DNA of 6,495 nucleotides, taken from NCBI GenBank assembly GCA_017939945.1, contig JAGAZS010000119.1, positions 1-6,495 on the forward strand, given 5' to 3'. This DNA comes from Schwartzia sp. (in: firmicutes) (lineage in GTDB: Bacteria; Bacillota; Negativicutes; Selenomonadales; Selenomonadaceae). How positions within the stretch are numbered: position 1 is the stretch's first letter; each line of letters starts with the position of its first letter. A program made the translations under genes and the position numbers. Below the pieces are notes generated by a model. It was not told the origin of the DNA. It ran no database searches and worked only from the letters and a program-made list of their open reading frames with translations. This document shows positions 6,172-6,495 of the stretch, one piece after another.

Positions 6172-6495
6172 TCACGAAAATTGTATTTTTGGTACTTTCG
6201 GGGTCGATTTTCCCGCGGGCCTGTTCTTTTCCTCGCCGAACAGCAGCTTGATGAACGCCGAGCGGCTGATGACTCCGGCCAGCGAGCCTCTGCGGGTGAC
6301 GAAGACGCGCTTGATGCGCTTCCTGAACATGAGCTTGCCGACCTCGGTCACATTGTCCATCTCGTCCACGGTCAGCGCGGGCGAGGTCATGATGTCCCCC
6401 GCCGTCCTTCCCATGTACTTTTTCGCCGCGTCCATGCGCTCTTTGACCTGCTGCGCGTCGAGAATGCCGCCGAGCAATACTTCCCACAGCCCCGG
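6172..6495 (-). CDS. CBS-domain protein, C-terminal part (5' end outside window)
   Basis: This open frame enters from the right edge and stops at 6172, giving the last 107 residues of a longer protein. It begins PGLWEVLLGG, then a charged helix (QVKERMDAAKKYMG), then a CBS domain: TAGDIMTSPALTVDEMDNV, followed by GKLMFRKRIKRVFV, RGSLAGVISRSAFIKLLF. The TVxDIMT-like start and the GVISRS segment are typical of the second CBS of a pair. The first CBS is presumably beyond the edge. CBS pairs bind adenosine nucleotides and regulate partner proteins or domains; the ligand here is unknown. The TTG at 6477 could be read as a start but lies inside a conserved-looking segment, so a partial gene is more likely. 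The tail after GEEK is basic and proline-rich. It converges on the + operon. Confidence 0.88.
   Translation of the reverse strand, partial: PGLWEVLLGGILDAQQVKERMDAAKKYMGRTAGDIMTSPALTVDEMDNVTEVGKLMFRKRIKRVFVTRRGSLAGVISRSAFIKLLFGEEKNRPAGKSTPKVPKIQFS

Noticed and set aside
6134..6487. 117-residue - strand open frame overlapping the CBS gene
   Set aside because: It is a different frame of the same strand with His/Arg-rich composition, while the neighbouring frame shows a clear CBS domain continuing to the window edge.

Overview
The window is a compact, GC-rich, one-direction bacterial gene block followed by a convergent partial gene. Eight genes on the + strand (129-6049) are almost contiguous. 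Four junctions overlap by 4 to 13 bases or share a stop/start, and the largest gap is 30 bases. The block ends at a perfect 17-bp hairpin (6091-6131). A CBS-domain gene enters from the right edge on the - strand and stops at 6172, so the hairpin probably terminates transcription from both sides. The gene content (Firmicutes-type YitT and UPF0213-type GIY-YIG families), strong AAGGAGG-type ribosome binding sites and GC-rich third codon positions suggest a high-GC Firmicute. A Negativicutes (Selenomonas-like) diderm is a reasonable guess, but this is inference and there is no rRNA or other marker to prove it.

Layout. Bases 1-128 are an AT-rich leader carrying a two-copy 10-bp repeat and a strong ribosome binding site. 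Next come: an exported M48 zinc metalloprotease (129-1175); an M29 aminopeptidase (1172-2419); an exported protein of unknown function with two similar halves (2440-3087); a YitT-family membrane protein (3075-3998); a metallo-beta-lactamase-fold hydrolase (3988-4728); a cyclophilin-type peptidyl-prolyl isomerase with a lipoprotein leader (4725-5324); a small GIY-YIG protein (5321-5569); and a small single-pass membrane protein of unknown function (5600-6049). Several true starts are TTG or GTG and were chosen from ribosome binding site position and signal peptides.

How the genes may work together. The exported M48 protease, the lipoprotein cyclophilin and the exported two-repeat protein suggest an envelope protein quality-control or maturation theme. 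The M29 peptidase, the MBL hydrolase and the GIY-YIG protein look cytoplasmic and may simply be housekeeping passengers in the operon. No mobile element, CRISPR array, RNA gene or defence system is visible, and most of the window looks like ordinary chromosomal sequence. The most interesting detail is in the cyclophilin gene: a near-ideal internal ribosome binding site and in-frame ATG lie just after the lipoprotein leader, so one gene could yield both a membrane-anchored and a cytosolic enzyme.
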